Below are positions 6,369 through 8,281 of a DNA stretch of 8,281 nt, one piece after another; position 1 is the first letter of the stretch; the number at the start of each line of letters is the position of its first letter. Origin of the DNA: DASUMF01 sp040510575 (GTDB lineage Bacteria > Actinomycetota > Acidimicrobiia > IMCC26256 > DASPTH01); contig JBEVIU010000145.1 in the NCBI GenBank assembly GCA_040510575.1, positions 1 through 8,281 of the forward strand, written 5' to 3'. The notes under the pieces were generated by a model. That model had not been told where the DNA came from and ran no database searches. It worked only from the letters and a program-made list of their open reading frames with translations. A program made the translations under genes and the position numbers.

Positions 6369-7229
6369 ATGGCTGCCCGACCTGCACCGAAGAAGACGGC
6401 ACCGCCGACGAAGGCTGCGCCCACGAAACGGGCGGTGTCCGCCGCCAAGGCGAGCCCCGCGAAGGCTGCGTCGGCGAAGAAGGCAGCGCCCGCGAAGCCG
6501 GCGCCCGCCAAGGCAGCGGCTGCGAAGAAGGCCGCGCCCGCCAAGGCTGCGCCGGCCAAGAAGGCTGCGCCGGCGAAGAAGCCCGTACCGACCAAGGCAG
6601 TGCCGGCCAAGGCCGCAGGCGCGTCGAAGGCTCCCGCGAAGAAGGCTCCCGCGAAGAAAGCAGCCGCGCCGGCCAAGGCTGCCCCGGTGAAGAAGGCTGC
6701 GCCGGCGAAGAAGGCGCCTGCGAAGGCCGCGGTCGCCGCGGAGAAGGCCGCGGAGAAGAAGGCGCCCGAGAAGACCTACGCCGACCGGCCGGTGCGGAAG
6801 TCCAACACGGTGCTCTGCCCGTTGTCGGGGTTCGAGGTGAAGCCCGAGAAGCCCAATCTCTCGCCGAAGACGATCGAGCGCTTGCGCGCCATGCTCGTCG
6901 AGGAGCGCGAGCGGCACCTGCACCAGGCCGACGAGCTCGCCGCCGAGGCGGAGGCGCTCGCGGCGGAGCGCGAGGGCGGCGACACCCAGTTCGACGAGGA
7001 GTCGGGCGAGGGCGACACCGTCAACGTCGAGCGCGAGCGCGACCTCCTGCTCTCCGCGTCGGCGCGCCAGACGGTCGACGAGATCGACGGCGCCCTCGAG
7101 CGCATCGCCGCGGGTACGTACGGCGTCTGCACCCCGGCGGGGCGTCGGATCTCGCTCGAGCGGCTCGAGGCGCTCCCGTACGCCGACACCTGCGTCGACT
7201 GCAAGGCGCGTGCAGAACGACGCCGATAG
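6369..7229 (+). CDS. DksA/TraR-family RNA polymerase-binding protein with histone-H1-like Ala/Lys/Pro tail
   Basis: This 286-aa protein has two unlike parts. Residues 1-135 are almost only Ala, Lys and Pro in PAKKA-like repeats, resembling histone H1 or mycobacterial HupB tails, which bind DNA through charge. Residues 140-286 are DksA/TraR-like: a linker with VLCPLSGFEV (148-157), a helix (about 166-202), an acidic tip GDTQFDEESGEGD (204-216), a second helix (217-247), then the C4 zinc finger YGVCTPAGRRISLERLEALPY followed by ADTCVDCKAR (split here; 251-281). Of the four expected ligands Cys254, Cys275 and Cys278 are present, but the second is Ala257. DksA proteins enter the RNA polymerase secondary channel and alter initiation. 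From memory, Streptomyces has a similarly tailed DksA-like gene near lspA, with all four Cys. The ATG at 6369 has a ribosome site; the in-frame ATG at 6336 lies within the -10 box. The gene overlaps lspA by 20 bp. Confidence 0.88.
   Translation: MAARPAPKKTAPPTKAAPTKRAVSAAKASPAKAASAKKAAPAKPAPAKAAAAKKAAPAKAAPAKKAAPAKKPVPTKAVPAKAAGASKAPAKKAPAKKAAAPAKAAPVKKAAPAKKAPAKAAVAAEKAAEKKAPEKTYADRPVRKSNTVLCPLSGFEVKPEKPNLSPKTIERLRAMLVEERERHLHQADELAAEAEALAAEREGGDTQFDEESGEGDTVNVERERDLLLSASARQTVDEIDGALERIAAGTYGVCTPAGRRISLERLEALPYADTCVDCKARAERRR
6375..6775 (+). repeat. Low-complexity region coding the Ala/Lys/Pro tail
   Basis: Irregular, in-frame repeats of units such as gccaagaaggctgcgccg encode the PAKKA tail. 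The longest exact copy I found is 24 bp, at 6558-6581 and again at 6690-6713, offset by 132 bp (44 codons), so it stays in frame. Third positions vary between other copies, which suggests an old, selected tail rather than a recent expansion. Copy number may vary between strains through in-frame slippage. Confidence 0.8.
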
Positions 7230-7734
7230 GCGCACGCGTCCCGGCCTCGCCGCTGCCATCGTCGTCGGGGTCGTCGCGGCCGACCTGCTCGCCAAGGTGT
7301 GGGCCGTCTCGGAGCTCTCCGACGGCCCGATCGCTGTCATCGGCGACGACATCGGGTTCCAACTCGCTCGCAACACCGGTGGCGCCTTCAGCATGTTCCA
7401 GGGGTTCACGCCCCTCCTCGCGATCGTTGCCGGCGTCGTCGCGTACTTCCTCGTGCGCGCGGTGCGTCGCACCGAGGACACGCTGCTCGTGGTCGCGCTG
7501 TCGTTGGTGCTGGGCGGCGCGCTCGGCAACCTGTTGGATCGGTTGTTCCGGAGCCCCGGCTTCCTGCGCGGTGCCGTGGTCGACTTCGTCCACGTCGGGT
7601 CGTTCCCGACCTTCAACGTCGCCGACGCCGCCATCACGATCGGCGCGATCCTCGTGATCGTGTGGGCGATCTTCGGACAACCGAACGGTGAGCCGCCTCC
7701 GTGGCCGAACGGCGAAGACGAAGCCAGTGCCTGA
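7210..7734 (+). CDS. lspA: Lipoprotein signal peptidase (signal peptidase II)
   Basis: This 174-aa inner-membrane aspartyl protease cleaves the signal peptide of diacylglyceryl-modified prolipoproteins; the length is normal. Four membrane segments are visible: about residues 12-32, 67-84, 91-108 and 137-155. Conserved elements: the D25-x3-K29 pair (ADLLAK), NTGGAFSMF (55-63), GNLLDR with catalytic Asp110, and VVDFVHVG (123-130) leading to FNVADAAITIG with catalytic Asp139. A hydrophilic Pro/Glu tail (157-174) follows. The GTG at 7210 is the only start that keeps the first membrane segment. It lies inside the last codons of the DksA-like gene, so translation is probably coupled, and only a weak ribosome site is visible. 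The lspA-rluD order is widespread in bacteria. Confidence 0.95.
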   Translation: MQNDADRRTRPGLAAAIVVGVVAADLLAKVWAVSELSDGPIAVIGDDIGFQLARNTGGAFSMFQGFTPLLAIVAGVVAYFLVRAVRRTEDTLLVVALSLVLGGALGNLLDRLFRSPGFLRGAVVDFVHVGSFPTFNVADAAITIGAILVIVWAIFGQPNGEPPPWPNGEDEASA

Positions 7735-7738
7735 GGAG
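7733..7738 (+). promoter_or_regulatory. Shine-Dalgarno site that decides the rluD-type start
   Basis: GAGGAG at 7733-7738 begins within the lspA stop codon and stands 6 nt before the GTG at 7745. The in-frame GTG at 7727, six codons upstream, has no comparable site, so 7745 is chosen. Confidence 0.65.
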
Positions 7739-7744
7739 CTGCCG

Positions 7745-8281
7745 GTGCCGCCGGCGCTGGCGGGGGAGCGGATCGACCGTGCGGTCGCGATGCTCACCGG
7801 GTGGAGCCGCAGTGAGGTGCAGGTGCTGGTCGCAGAGGGCGCCGTGCTCGTCGACGGTGCGACGGTGGCAAAGAGCCGCAAGCTCGAAGAGGGTGAGATC
7901 ATCGAGTTGCTCGGTGAGCCGCAAGGGCCGGGGCTCCCCGCTGCGGATCCCGCGGTGACGATCGTGGTCCGGTACGAGGACCCCGACGTGGTGGTGGTGG
8001 CGAAGCCGGCGGGCCTCGTCGTCCATCCGGGTGCGGGGCATCCCGATGGCACGCTCGTGAACGGTCTCCTCGCTCGGTATCCGGAGATCGCGACGGTCGG
8101 TGAGCCGCAGCGCCCGGGGATCGTGCACCGCCTCGACCGTGACACCAGCGGGCTGATGGTCGTGGCCCGGACGCCGGCCGCGTACGCCGGTCTGGTGGAC
8201 GCGCTGGCCGCGCACGAGGTCGAGCGGGAGTACGTCGCCCTCGTGTGGGGGCATCCCGAGAACGCCCGCGGTGTGATCGAC
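7745..8281 (+). CDS. rluD: RluA-family 23S rRNA pseudouridine synthase (RluD-like), 5' part
   Basis: The frame is open to the right edge: 179 codons of an expected roughly 300. Residues about 5-56 form an S4 RNA-binding domain (LAGERIDRAVAML through AVLVDGATVAKSRKLEEGEIIEL). The RluA catalytic domain follows: YEDPDVVVVAKPAGLVVHPG (77-96), then GTLVNGLLARYP (102-113) and the active-site motif GIVHRLDRDTSGLMVVA (125-141), with Asp131 as the conserved catalytic Asp. VEREYVALVWG (159-169) is the next conserved strand. Family members convert specific uridines to pseudouridine; S4-containing members beside lspA are typically RluD, acting on helix 69 of 23S rRNA, but the exact target is inferred. 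GTG at 7727 is an alternative start, overlapping the lspA stop by 8 bp. C-terminal third not seen. Confidence 0.93.
   Translation, partial: MPPALAGERIDRAVAMLTGWSRSEVQVLVAEGAVLVDGATVAKSRKLEEGEIIELLGEPQGPGLPAADPAVTIVVRYEDPDVVVVAKPAGLVVHPGAGHPDGTLVNGLLARYPEIATVGEPQRPGIVHRLDRDTSGLMVVARTPAAYAGLVDALAAHEVEREYVALVWGHPENARGVID

Noticed and set aside
6294..6500. T-box riboswitch for ileS
   Set aside because: No T-box core sequence is visible on the minus strand, and the -10-like box sits directly before the ATG.
5255..6676. Minus-strand open frame of about 470 codons across the DksA-like tail and the ileS start
   Set aside because: Low-complexity Ala/Gly/Phe then Ser/Arg-rich translation, as expected from the complement of Ala/Lys repeats and an off-frame ileS. 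No motif.
1..8281. New defence, mobile or biosynthetic system
   Set aside because: Every gene belongs to a known core family in a familiar order with even base composition; nothing suggests transfer or a novel cassette.

Overview
The window is high-GC chromosomal DNA from an actinobacterium. The combination of SepF, YggT and a DivIVA-type polar protein with a type-2 isoleucyl-tRNA synthetase and an Ala/Lys-tailed DksA-like protein fits Actinomycetota. A deep lineage such as Acidimicrobiia is my best guess, but that rank is inferred from protein style only. The region is the downstream end of a division and cell-wall (dcw) cluster; ftsZ would be expected just upstream of base 1, outside the window.

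Layout: bases 2-1927 on the plus strand hold the 3' end of pgeF, then yggS (GTGA overlap), a 113-bp gap with a short tandem repeat, then sepF and yggT, 2 bp apart. A 70-bp gap with a perfect dyad and a probable leaderless promoter precedes divIVA (1998-3122). ileS lies on the minus strand (6293-3150), tail to tail with divIVA. A 75-bp divergent promoter region separates ileS from a plus-strand run of a DksA/TraR-family gene, lspA (20-bp overlap) and the 5' part of an rluD-type pseudouridine synthase that runs off the right edge.

Functionally, pgeF acts in peptidoglycan precursor quality control and yggS in PLP homeostasis. sepF and divIVA are division and polar-growth scaffolds, and yggT is a small membrane protein of the same neighbourhood. 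ileS, the DksA-like factor and rluD serve translation and transcription, and lspA matures lipoproteins.

This is core housekeeping DNA. I see no mobile element, phage gene, CRISPR array, RNA gene or defence cassette, and I do not claim a new system. The points most worth a second look are the non-canonical GIHH class I signature in IleRS, the DksA-like protein that joins a histone-H1-like tail to a zinc finger missing one cysteine, the ctgaacgc tandem repeat after yggS, the dyad upstream of divIVA, and the inverted orientation of ileS.
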